From Pseudomonadota bacterium (GTDB lineage: Bacteria; Pseudomonadota; Alphaproteobacteria; Sphingomonadales; Sphingomonadaceae), in assembly GCA_963205285.1 (NCBI GenBank), contig CAUJJQ010000235.1, positions 1-16,469 on the forward strand: a stretch of DNA of 16,469 nucleotides, read 5' to 3'. Every line of letters begins with the position of its first letter. Within the stretch, counting starts at the first letter, position 1. Under the pieces are notes generated by a model. The model was not told the origin of the DNA. It ran no database searches and saw nothing but the letters and a program-made list of their open reading frames with translations. The position numbers were made by a program, and so were the translations under genes. Below are positions 7,120 through 15,430 of the stretch, in pieces.

Positions 7120-8547
7120 ATGAGCGAAATGGATCGCCCGCCCCATGAAACAGCACCCGCGATGATCGACCCGGCAACCCTGCTCGACGAAGATGACCGG
7201 CTGCGCCCCGATTTCGTCCGCCGCGTGCTCGCCGCGCTTGATGCGGGTGATGTCGATGGGGTGCGCGACCTTGTCCGCCCGCTCCACCCGGCGGATCGCG
7301 CCGACCTCATCGAACTGACGGGGGAGGAGGAGCGCGCCGACCTCGCTCAGGCATTGGGCGATCTGATCGACGCAGACACCTATGCCGAAATGAACGATTA
7401 TGTCCGGGAGGATATGGTCGAAACGCTGGCACCCGAACAGGTTGCCGACATTGCCGCCGAACTCGACACCGATGACGCGGTTGCGATCATCGAGGATATG
7501 GAGGCGGCAGATCAGGCCGCCGTGCTCGCCGCCATGTCGGCGGAGGACAGGGCGGCGATCGAAGATGCCCTTTCCTATCCGGAGGAATCCGCTGGCCGCC
7601 TGATGCAGCGCGATCTCGTGGCCGTCGGCGAACATGTCAGCGTGGGCGATGTCATCGACCGGCTGCGCGAAGATGGCGACCTGACCGCCGATTTCTGGGA
7701 AATCTACATCGTTGACCCGATGCACCGGCCCATCGGATTTTGCCAATTGAGCTGGATTTTGCGCACGCCGCGCACCATTGCCATCACCGATGTTATGGCG
7801 CGGCAGCAAACATTGATCCCTGTCGATATGGACCAGGAAGAAGTAGCGCTGCGTTTCCAGAAATATGCGCTGATTTCCGCCGCCGTTGTCGATGGCGCGG
7901 GGCGGCTCGTTGGCATGATCACCGCCGATGATGTCGTCCACATCATCCAAGAAGAAGCGAGTGAGGACGTCTTGCGCCTGTCGGGCGCAGGCGAAGGCGA
8001 CATCAACGAAAGCGCGACCGAAAGCTATCGCGCGCGGGTGCGCTGGCTGATTACCAATTTAGGCACTGCGCTGGTCGCCTCCACCATCATCAGCCTGTTC
8101 GGCGGCGCGATCGAACAAATGGTGGCGCTGGCGATATTGATGCCGATTGTCGCAGGGGTCGGCGGTAATGCGGGCACGCAGACGTTGGCGGTGACGGTGC
8201 GCGCGATTGCCACCAACCAATTGACCCAATCCAACACCCGCCGCGCAATCAGCCGCGAACTGACGATTGCGCTGATGAACGGCGCGACCGTGGCGTTGAT
8301 CGCGGGCAGCGGGGTGACTTTATGGTCGGGCGACTGGCATTTGGGCGCGGTGATTGCCGCTGCCATGCTGACCAACATATTTATCGCCGGACTGGCAGGG
8401 GTTCTCATCCCCGTCACGCTCGACCATTTTGATCAAGACCCGGCGGTGGCATCATCAATCTTTGTCACCATGATTACCGATTCGATGGGATTTTTGTCGT
8501 TCCTCGGCCTCGCTGTAGCATCGGGGTTGGTTTCATTAGGAGTATAA
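7120..8547 (+). CDS. mgtE: Magnesium transporter MgtE
   Basis: This 475-residue inner-membrane protein is a Mg2+-gated Mg2+ channel of the MgtE family. The layout is standard: an acidic, helical N domain (about 15-155), a CBS pair (about 160-275, starting SAGRLMQRDLVAV), a connecting helix, and about five transmembrane helices from residue 306. The pore signature GVGGNAGTQTLAV is near 346-358, and the conserved aspartate in TMITDSMGFLSFLGLA is residue 454, matching the family's Mg2+ selectivity site. The start at 7120 follows an AAAGGGGGG ribosome binding site. The frame is open from 7018, but that arginine-rich leader is not part of the family. The N and CBS domains normally close the channel when cytosolic Mg2+ is high, so much control is post-translational. 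The peptidase gene begins three bases into the gap after its stop. Confidence 0.95.
   Translation: MSEMDRPPHETAPAMIDPATLLDEDDRLRPDFVRRVLAALDAGDVDGVRDLVRPLHPADRADLIELTGEEERADLAQALGDLIDADTYAEMNDYVREDMVETLAPEQVADIAAELDTDDAVAIIEDMEAADQAAVLAAMSAEDRAAIEDALSYPEESAGRLMQRDLVAVGEHVSVGDVIDRLREDGDLTADFWEIYIVDPMHRPIGFCQLSWILRTPRTIAITDVMARQQTLIPVDMDQEEVALRFQKYALISAAVVDGAGRLVGMITADDVVHIIQEEASEDVLRLSGAGEGDINESATESYRARVRWLITNLGTALVASTIISLFGGAIEQMVALAILMPIVAGVGGNAGTQTLAVTVRAIATNQLTQSNTRRAISRELTIALMNGATVALIAGSGVTLWSGDWHLGAVIAAAMLTNIFIAGLAGVLIPVTLDHFDQDPAVASSIFVTMITDSMGFLSFLGLAVASGLVSLGV
8537..8542 (+). promoter_or_regulatory. Ribosome binding site of the S9 peptidase within the end of mgtE
   Basis: TTAGGAG-like sequence (TAGGAG, 8537-8542) overlaps the last mgtE codons and lies seven bases before the ATG at 8550. 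This implies that the peptidase is translated from the mgtE transcript. Confidence 0.6.
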
Positions 8548-8549
8548 AA

Positions 8550-10618
8550 ATGCGTTCCTCCCCCCGGATTTTTGCCGCGCTTGCCGCTTCGGCAGCGCTT
8601 AGCGCCATTGCAACGCCCGCTGCTGCACGGCAGATGACAGCCGATGATCTGGCAACGCTGCCGCGTCTCGCCGCGCCCGCCGCATCGCCCGATGGCCGCT
8701 GGGTGGTTTATCAACAAACCGATACCGACCCGCAAAGCTATGCCCGCACAACCGGCCTGTGGGTTGTCGCGGCGAGCGGCGGGGAAGCGATGCGCATCGC
8801 CGACATCGCGGGTGCCAACGAAAATAGCGCCGCCTTTTCGCCCGATGGCCGGCGGCTCTATTTCCTCTCCAACAAAAGCGGCAAAGACCAGATCTGGTTT
8901 GTCGATGTCGCGGCGGATGGCAGCGCCAGCGCCCCGGTGCAGGCCAGCGATACATTGGCCGATGTCGCCGGATTTTCCATCGCACCCACCGGCAATTCGA
9001 TTCTAATCTGGGGCGATATTGCCCAAAATTGCGCCGCATTCGGTTGTGAAGGCAATGGCGACCGCGCGACGGCAGGGCCGGGTTCGGGCCGCGTCTATGA
9101 CGAACTATTTGTCCGCCATTGGGACCAATGGGAAACACCCGGCGTTTATTCGCGCCTGTTTGCCGCACCGCTGGGGGCCGATGGCAAAATCGCTGCCGCG
9201 CCGCATGCCGTGGGTGCAGGGCCGGTCGGCGACAGCCCGACCAAACCCTTTGGTGGGGGGGAAGAATTGGCATGGAGCCATGATGGGCAGACGGTCTATT
9301 TTACCCGCCGCCTTGCCGACCGGCATGAACCGACATCGACCAACCTCGACATTTATGCGGCGCCCGCTGCGGGTGGTGATGCAATCAATCTGACCGCCGC
9401 CAATCAGGCGACCGACACATTGCCGAGCGTATCGCCCGATGGTCGCACATTGGCCTATGTCGCGATGGCGCGCCCCACCTATGAAGCCGACCGGCAGGTT
9501 TTGATGCTGCGCGATCTGGCGAGCGGCGAGGTGCGCGCGCTGACCCAAAATTGGGACAGGTCGGTCGACAGCATCGTCTGGGCGGCGGATTCGCGCAGCC
9601 TTTACGTCACGGCGCAGGACACGCTGCAACATCCGCTGTTCCAAATCGACGCGCGCAGCGGCAACGTCACCCGCCTGACCGACCGGGGCAGTGTCGGCAG
9701 TGTCCAATTGCTAGGTGGCGGCAACCTGCTCTACGCCATAAATTCGATTACCGAACCGCCCGCATTGGTGGTGCGCGCCCGCAATGGGCAGACACGGCGC
9801 ATCGCCGACCCGGCGGCCGCGCGCATGGCCGACATCGACCCGATGCGCTATGAAATATACAGCTTTACCGGCGCCAATGGCGACACCGTCTGGGGGCAGA
9901 CCATCGTCCCTGCCAATGCGCCTGCGGGGCATTTGCCGACCGTCCTCCTCGTCCATGGGGGGCCGCAGGGCAGCTTTGGCAACAGCTGGTCAACCCGCTG
10001 GAACCCGATGCTGTTTGCAGCACCCGGCAATGCCGTCGTCACCATCGATTTCCATGGATCGACGGGGTATGGCCAAGCCTTTACCGACAGCATCAACCGC
10101 AATTGGGGTGGCTGGCCGCTCGAAGATTTGCGGATGGGGATGACCGCCGCCGCCGCCGCCAATCCGGCGGTTGACCCTGCCAATGCCTGTGCAGCGGGTG
10201 GCAGCTATGGCGGATATATGATGAACTGGATTGCAGGCAATTGGCCCGACGGCTTCAAATGCCTCGTCACCCATGCGGGCGTATTCGATATGCGCGCCAT
10301 GGCGCTGGAGACAGAGGAATTATGGTTCGACGAATGGGAAAATGGCGGCCCATGGTGGAGCCGCCCCGACGCTGAACGGTGGAACCCGGTCAACCATATC
10401 CAGAATTGGCGCACGCCGACATTGGTAATCCACGGCGAAAAGGATTTCCGCATCCCCTATACGCAGGGGCTGGCGGCATTTACCGCGCTGCAACGCCAAG
10501 GGATTGAAAGCCGCCTCCTCATCACCCCGATGAAAACCACTGGATTTTGCGCGGGCGCAATTCGGTGCAATGGTATCGCGAAGTCCTGGGCTGGATTGGG
10601 GCGCATACAAGGCCATAA
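8550..10618 (+). CDS. Secreted S9-family (prolyl oligopeptidase-like) serine peptidase with an apparent frameshift near its end
   Basis: An exported peptidase that should cleave short peptides in the periplasm. A signal peptide (about residues 1-27, cut near PAAAR) precedes a seven-bladed beta-propeller region (to about 430, with SPDGR repeats) and an alpha/beta-hydrolase domain. The nucleophile is Ser552 in GGSYGGYM and the acid is Asp632 in HGEKDFRIP. The uninterrupted frame runs to 10682, but after ITP (residue 660) it gives an unrelated tail. One extra base in the CCCC run at 10525-10528 would restore DENHWILRGRNSVQWYREV (10529 onward), including the expected catalytic His664, and end at TAA 10616-10618 for a 689-residue protein. 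So this is either a sequencing error, a recent inactivating deletion, or a -1 recoding event. The gene starts two bases after the mgtE stop and precedes valS. Confidence 0.9.
10525..10528 (+). other. Probable single-base deletion (frameshift point) in the S9 peptidase gene
   Basis: Upstream of this CCCC run frame 0 encodes the peptidase. Downstream, the -1 frame encodes the missing conserved C-terminus (D-E-N-H-W and 24 more residues). Adding one C reconciles both. No classical slippery heptamer is present here. Confidence 0.85.
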
Positions 10619-10691
10619 ATCGGCGGCGGAGCGGGCCGCTGCTCGCCCCGCCCCCTTGCGGCAATGCAGCATAGGCCGCTAAGGGCGGGCT

Positions 10692-13403
10692 ATGACCCGT
10701 GACCTGCCAAAAACATTCGAACCTGCTGAAATAGAAGCGCGCTGGGCCGCGCATTGGGAGGCGGAGGGGCTGTTTCGCCCCGACCGGCCCGATGCGACGC
10801 CCTTTACCATCGTCAACCCGCCGCCCAATGTAACGGGCGCGCTCCACATCGGCCATGCGCTCGACAATACGTTGCAGGACGTCATCATCCGTTATGAACG
10901 GCTGCGCGGCAAGGATGCGCTGTGGGTGGTCGGCACCGACCATGCGGGGATTGCAACGCAAATGGTCGTCGAACGGCAAATGGCCGAACATCAGGACAAG
11001 CGCACCAATTATTCGCGCGATGATTTTGTCCAAAAAGTCTGGGAATGGAAAGCAACCAGCGGCGGGCAGATTACCGGCCAATTGCGCCGGCTGGGCTGTT
11101 CGATGGACTGGGCGCGCGAACAATTCACCATGGACCCGCATTTCAGCCGCGCGGTCACCCATGTCTTTGTCGAACTATACCGACGCGGCCTGCTGTATCG
11201 GGACAAGAGGCTGGTCAATTGGGACCCCAAATTAAGAACCGCCATTTCGGATCTGGAGGTCGAAACGCAGGAGGTAAAGGGTCATTTCTGGCATTTTGCC
11301 TATCCGCTGGCCGATGGCGTGACGCTGCCCGGCGGCGCGGACCACATCATCGTTGCAACCACGCGGCCCGAAACCATGCTCGCCGATATGGCGGTGGCGG
11401 TGCACCCCGATGATGCGCGCTATGGTGCCGTTATCGGCCAATTTGTTATCCAGCCGATTACCGGGCGGCGCATCCCCATCATCGCAGATGAACATGCCGA
11501 CCCGGCGCTGGGTTCGGGCGCGGTCAAGATAACCCCGGGGCATGATTTCAACGATTTTGAAGTCGGCAAACGCGCCGGAATCGCACCGGCCGAAATGCTC
11601 AACATGTTCGACGGCGATGCCAATGTCTGCCAATGCGCCGATCGGCTGATCCCCGATGCATATATCGGCCTACACCGCTTTGCGCGCGATGGTTTGCCCG
11701 GCGCGCGGGAGAAAATTGTCGCCGCGATGCGCGATATGGGACGCCTTGTCCCCCACATTGATAAGGATGGGACCGCGCATGACGCCGAACCGCGCACCAT
11801 CCAGACCCCCTTTGGCGATCGCGGCGGGGTGGTCATCGAACCATGGCTGACCGACCAATGGTATGTGGATGCAGCCAAACTGGCCGAAGCACCCATGCAG
11901 GCGGTGCGCGATGGCCGTGTCGAAATTGTCCCCAAGACGTGGGAAAAGACGTTTTTCAACTGGATGGAAAATATCCAGCCGTGGTGCGTGTCGCGCCAAT
12001 TGTGGTGGGGGCACCGAATACCGGCATGGTATGGGCCGGACGGAAATGTCTATGTCGCCGAAGATGAAGCGGCAGCGCAGATACTGGCGGGTGACGGCAT
12101 CACCCTAACCCGCGACGAAGACGTGCTCGACACCTGGTTTTCCTCCGCGCTGTGGCCCTTTGCAACGCTGGGTTGGCCCGATGACGATAAGCTGCTCGCC
12201 CGCCATTACCCCAATGATCTGTTGATTTCGGGTTTTGACATATTGTTCTTCTGGGACGCGCGGATGTTGATGCAGGGGATGGAGTTTTTGGGTGAGGTGC
12301 CGTGGCACCGGCTCTACCTCCATGGGCTGGTCCGCGCGCCCGATGGTCAGAAAATGTCAAAGTCCAAGGGCAATGTCGTCGACCCCATCGGCCTGATCGA
12401 CCAATATGGGGCCGATGCGCTGCGGTTTTTCATGAGCGCGATGGAAAGTCAGGGCCGCGACATTAAAATGGATGATGACCGGCTGGCCGGTTATCGCAAT
12501 TTCGCAACCAAGCTGTGGAACGCCGCGCGCTTCCTCGCCAGCCATGACATCGGCGCATCGGCAACGCTCGCCGCGCCCGATGCCACCCATGCGGTCAACC
12601 GCTGGATCATCGGTGAGGTTACAGCGACGGTGGCGCGGATGGAGGGGGCGCTGGCCGCGCTGCGCTTTGACGAAGCGGCCAATGCCATCCACCAATTTGC
12701 GTGGGGCGCTTTTTGCGACTGGTATCTGGAATTGATAAAGCCGCTGCTCGTGGGGGATGATGCCGCTTTGGCGACTGAGGTGCGGTGCGTCGCGGCATGG
12801 GCATTTGACCAGATTTTGGTCATGCTCCACCCCTTCATGCCCTTTATTACCGAGGAATTGTGGAGCGCCAATGCGCGCAGCTATAATATCATCATCGCCA
12901 AATGGCCCGAACCGCGCGCGCAAAATGCGGGTGAAGCGGCGGGTGACATCGGCTTTTTAATCGCGCTGGTGCAGGCATTGCGCGGGGCAAAGGCGGAATT
13001 GGGCATCGCGCCCGGCACGCGCCTGCCGCTTTATGCCGATGGCGGCGGCGGTGCGCTCCCCCAGCGTATCGCGCGCATATCGGCGATGCTCGACCGGGTC
13101 GGAAGGGTCGAGGCGGTGCATTTCACCGCGCCGCCCGCTGGCGCTGCCATGGCATTGGTGGTCGATGGGGTGAGCTTTGCTGTCCCGCTGGCGGGCCTTA
13201 TCGACGTGGCGGCGGAACGCTCACGCCTCGAAAAGGCGCTGGCTGCCGCTACCAAGGATCGTGACGGGCTGGCCGCCCGCCTGTCCAACCCCGCCTTTAC
13301 CGAGCGTGCCAAAGCCGAAGCGGTGGCAAAGGCGCGCGCCGACCATGATGCCCGCGCCGAGGAAGCGGAACGTCTGGCCAGCGCGCTTAACCGACTGGGT
13401 TAA
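10692..13403 (+). CDS. valS: Valyl-tRNA synthetase
   Basis: The 903-residue class I aminoacyl-tRNA synthetase charges tRNA-Val in the cytoplasm. The N-terminus reads [20 protein letters not shown], with the HIGH signature at residues 52-55, followed by [10 protein letters not shown]. The CP1 editing domain, which removes mischarged threonine, includes [17 protein letters not shown] (about 223-239). The second signature KMSKS is at 554-558 within [15 protein letters not shown]. An anticodon-binding helical region follows. The last 65 or so residues form the charged coiled coil typical of ValRS ([17 protein letters not shown] to the end). Length is normal for alphaproteobacteria. The start has only a weak AAGGGCGGG ribosome binding site. 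It lies 73 bp after the repaired peptidase stop and converges on a small exported-protein gene nine bases downstream. Confidence 0.98.
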   Translation: MTRDLPKTFEPAEIEARWAAHWEAEGLFRPDRPDATPFTIVNPPPNVTGALHIGHALDNTLQDVIIRYERLRGKDALWVVGTDHAGIATQMVVERQMAEHQDKRTNYSRDDFVQKVWEWKATSGGQITGQLRRLGCSMDWAREQFTMDPHFSRAVTHVFVELYRRGLLYRDKRLVNWDPKLRTAISDLEVETQEVKGHFWHFAYPLADGVTLPGGADHIIVATTRPETMLADMAVAVHPDDARYGAVIGQFVIQPITGRRIPIIADEHADPALGSGAVKITPGHDFNDFEVGKRAGIAPAEMLNMFDGDANVCQCADRLIPDAYIGLHRFARDGLPGAREKIVAAMRDMGRLVPHIDKDGTAHDAEPRTIQTPFGDRGGVVIEPWLTDQWYVDAAKLAEAPMQAVRDGRVEIVPKTWEKTFFNWMENIQPWCVSRQLWWGHRIPAWYGPDGNVYVAEDEAAAQILAGDGITLTRDEDVLDTWFSSALWPFATLGWPDDDKLLARHYPNDLLISGFDILFFWDARMLMQGMEFLGEVPWHRLYLHGLVRAPDGQKMSKSKGNVVDPIGLIDQYGADALRFFMSAMESQGRDIKMDDDRLAGYRNFATKLWNAARFLASHDIGASATLAAPDATHAVNRWIIGEVTATVARMEGALAALRFDEAANAIHQFAWGAFCDWYLELIKPLLVGDDAALATEVRCVAAWAFDQILVMLHPFMPFITEELWSANARSYNIIIAKWPEPRAQNAGEAAGDIGFLIALVQALRGAKAELGIAPGTRLPLYADGGGGALPQRIARISAMLDRVGRVEAVHFTAPPAGAAMALVVDGVSFAVPLAGLIDVAAERSRLEKALAAATKDRDGLAARLSNPAFTERAKAEAVAKARADHDARAEEAERLASALNRLG

Positions 13404-13407
13404 AGCG
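13384..13407. terminator. Inverted repeat over the valS stop codon
   Basis: CGCTTAACC (13384-13392) and GGTTAA-A-GCG (13398-13407, one bulged A) can pair around a five-base loop, and the valS TAA is part of the right arm. It lies at a convergent junction with only nine bases between stops and could act on both transcripts. There is no T run, so the support is modest. Confidence 0.3.
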
Positions 13408-13412
13408 GATAT

Positions 13413-13811
13413 TCAGCGCGGTTGGCTGGTGGCGCAGCGGCTGCGTTCGCCCCGCTCGCATGCCGCGACGTCCGCCTGCCAGCGGGCATAGGCCGCATCA
13501 TAATCGGCGCGGGCAGCATTGTTTGCGGCGATATCCGCATCATATTGCGCGCGCGCCGCGCGGTAGACGGCATCCGCTGCTGCGGCGGCGGCGACCGCTG
13601 CGGCATGTTCCTGCACCGCCGCATTATATTGCCGGGCACTAGTGCGGTTTTCCGCATCCTGCCGTGCCGCGGCATCCGCCTGATCGCGGTTCAGATTGGC
13701 GGTCGCGGCGCGTTCATCCGCTGGGGTTTCGGTCGGCTTTTTCTGCGCCACAGCCTGAGTCGCACAGACCATCATCGCCGCCGCCAAAAACATATATCGC
13801 CGATTTTGCAT
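13413..13811 (-). CDS. Small alanine-rich exported protein of unknown function
   Basis: I do not recognise a named family. The 132-residue product has a signal peptide (MQNRRYMFLAAAMMVCATQA, probable cut after AVA near residue 22) and a mature part of about 110 residues. The mature part is very rich in Ala, Asp, Arg and Tyr with almost no helix breakers, predicting a long amphipathic helix or coiled coil. Two cysteines close to the C-terminus (CERGERSRC) could form a disulfide in the periplasm. The ATG at 13811 is preferred because AAGGA lies seven bases upstream (13823-13819); a GTG directly before it is the alternative. It follows the proline-rich lipoprotein gene by 36 bp on the same strand, so the two are probably co-transcribed. 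A structural or envelope-associated role is a guess from composition. Confidence 0.8.
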   Translation of the reverse strand: MQNRRYMFLAAAMMVCATQAVAQKKPTETPADERAATANLNRDQADAAARQDAENRTSARQYNAAVQEHAAAVAAAAAADAVYRAARAQYDADIAANNAARADYDAAYARWQADVAACERGERSRCATSQPR

Positions 13812-13847
13812 CACCTGATCCTTGCCATGGTTGCTGGCCCGCCAAAG

Positions 13848-15341
13848 CTACTGCGGCTGCGCATTGTCGTCATCCGCATTTTGCGGCGTTTGGCGCACCA
13901 CTGGCGGCGGCGGCGGTGGGCGATAGGCGGGCGGTGGCGGCGGTGGAGCCGCAGCCTCTGGCGCGCGATAGCTGGGTTGCGGCGGCGCGGGCCGTTCCAC
14001 AACTGGCCGTTCCATCGCGGGCCGTTCCACCGGCGGGCGATAGGCTGGCCGTGGCTGTTCCGCCTGTGGTTCGGGCGCGCGCCAAGTCGGACGCGGCATC
14101 GGGCTTGGCTGCGGCCGTGGACGCGGCGCATAATCGCCCGAACGGCCACCCGGCGCATTACCACCAATCATGCCCGTATCGCTGGGCGCATTTTCCTCCA
14201 CCCGCTGCGGCGGCGGGCGATAACGCGGACGCTCCACCACCGGCGGCTGTGCGCGCGTCGGGGTATCATCCATGCCGCTTGGCCCATTGGCAGGCGCACC
14301 GCTGGGAGGGGCGACAACCGATGGCGGCGGGGTGATTTCCACCATCGGGTCGCGGCTGGGCGGGGTGCGCCGCGCGGCCGTATCCGCTGGGCGGGTGGGG
14401 CGCGGCGTCCATGTGCCGCGTTCGCCGCTCGCACCGCTCGGCCCGCCGATATAGCCGCCCGGTTCGGCCATAATCGGCCCATTGGGGTTGCCCGGTTCGG
14501 CGCTAGTGAGCGGCGGCGGGGTTGGTGCGGCTGGCGGGGGATTGCGGCGATTGCCACCGCGCCAGCGACGGAAATGTTCATCGCCATCATGCCGCCAGCG
14601 CCGTTCGCGATAACGCCGGTCATAATAATAGCGGTCATGATAATCGCGGTAATAGGGGTCGGAGCGCCAACCACCCCACCCGTCGTTGAGGATGAAGCTT
14701 ATACCAAAGCTGCTCGCCCAGCTTGACGCCCAATAGCTGTCCCAGCCACCATAGCCGCTGTCATAATTTGCGGCATAGCGGCCATTGTCGCGGCGCGGGG
14801 TGGCCGCCGCCAAAATTTCCTGTCCGCGCTCGAACAAGGTTGCAGCATCGCGCCGGTCGGCAGGATTGTCGCCATAGCCGATGATCTGCCCGCTATCATC
14901 ATGGACGCTGACCAATCGCCCCGCGCGATAGGCAAAGCTGTGGTTCCCCTGGCGGATGAGGTAGGGCGCACCATCCCCCGCCGCGAAGAAATATTGCACA
15001 TCGCCGCCGGTCACTTGTTCGAGGATGAGCACCTCCCCCTCCAGCCCGCGCCACAGCCAAGCATCATGCCCGGCAAAGCGAAAGCCATAATCGGGCGGCG
15101 CAGAACCGATCGCCCCGGCAAAACCATCTGCCGTGTCGATCAGCGCATAGTCCGCTGTCCGGTCGACAGGGCTTGCCGCAGGTGTCGGGTAAGCGGCGCT
15201 GCCGGCATAATTGCCCGCCGCATCCGCAGGCACATAGACCACGCGTTCGCGCACCTGCGTCACACAGCCGCCGAGCGCCATCGCCAATAAGGATGCGCCC
15301 AAATATCCAGCCACCCGCCGCTTTGCCAAAATGCCCACCAT
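13848..15341 (-). CDS. Proline-rich lipoprotein of unknown function
   Basis: The 497-residue product starts with a lipoprotein signal (KRRVAGYLGASLLAMALGGC) with lipobox L-G-G-C and lipidation at Cys26. It should therefore be anchored in a membrane facing the periplasm or the outer surface. Residues about 27-215 look folded (for example DYGFRFAGHDAWLWRGLEGE and YLIRQGNHSFAYRAGRLVSV). Residues about 227-261 are dense in Tyr, Arg and Asp. Residues 268-497 are Pro-rich and probably disordered, with repeated Y-R-P/A-P and E-R-P motifs and polyproline runs. The frame opens at a TTG (15428), but the ATG at 15341 places the signal correctly. Neighbours are a membrane protein 89 bp upstream and a small exported protein 36 bp downstream, all on the same strand. 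I do not recognise the family. The Pro-rich part might span or bind peptidoglycan, which is inferred only from composition. Confidence 0.85.
   Translation of the reverse strand: MVGILAKRRVAGYLGASLLAMALGGCVTQVRERVVYVPADAAGNYAGSAAYPTPAASPVDRTADYALIDTADGFAGAIGSAPPDYGFRFAGHDAWLWRGLEGEVLILEQVTGGDVQYFFAAGDGAPYLIRQGNHSFAYRAGRLVSVHDDSGQIIGYGDNPADRRDAATLFERGQEILAAATPRRDNGRYAANYDSGYGGWDSYWASSWASSFGISFILNDGWGGWRSDPYYRDYHDRYYYDRRYRERRWRHDGDEHFRRWRGGNRRNPPPAAPTPPPLTSAEPGNPNGPIMAEPGGYIGGPSGASGERGTWTPRPTRPADTAARRTPPSRDPMVEITPPPSVVAPPSGAPANGPSGMDDTPTRAQPPVVERPRYRPPPQRVEENAPSDTGMIGGNAPGGRSGDYAPRPRPQPSPMPRPTWRAPEPQAEQPRPAYRPPVERPAMERPVVERPAPPQPSYRAPEAAAPPPPPPAYRPPPPPPVVRQTPQNADDDNAQPQ
13990..14034 (-). repeat. 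15-bp tandem repeat encoding xxERP pentapeptides
   Basis: GGCCGTTCCA (plus strand) recurs exactly at 13990, 14005 and 14020, a 15-bp period. On the coding strand this gives P-V-E-R-P, A-M-E-R-P, V-V-E-R-P within the lipoprotein's disordered tail. Such repeats can change copy number by slippage. Confidence 0.8.
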
Positions 15342-15430
15342 CGCCTTTGCCCCAGTCAGAGTCGCGCATCGCGCCCGCGCTGCATATTTTCCACGGCGCG
15401 GCTGCACCGGCGATGAATGGCCCCCCAAGT

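Noticed and set aside
6730-7950. A 406-codon minus-strand open frame opposite mgtE
   Set aside because: It is antisense to a fully conserved mgtE and overlaps the start of the cyclophilin gene. It has no ribosome binding site and no recognisable domain; long shadow frames are expected in GC-rich DNA.
10520-10535. Programmed -1 frameshifting in the peptidase gene
   Set aside because: There is no slippery heptamer of the X XXY YYZ type and no evident stimulatory structure. A base deletion or sequencing error is simpler.
10619-10691. A GC-rich hairpin between the peptidase and valS as a terminator
   Set aside because: GGCGGAGC and GCTCGCCCCGCC pair only with bulges and no T run follows, so I do not call it.
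13422-14726. A 434-codon plus-strand open frame opposite the lipoprotein and small exported protein genes
   Set aside because: Its Arg/Ala/His-rich low-complexity translation mirrors the Pro-rich and Ala-rich codons of the minus strand. The minus-strand genes have signal peptides and sensible starts.
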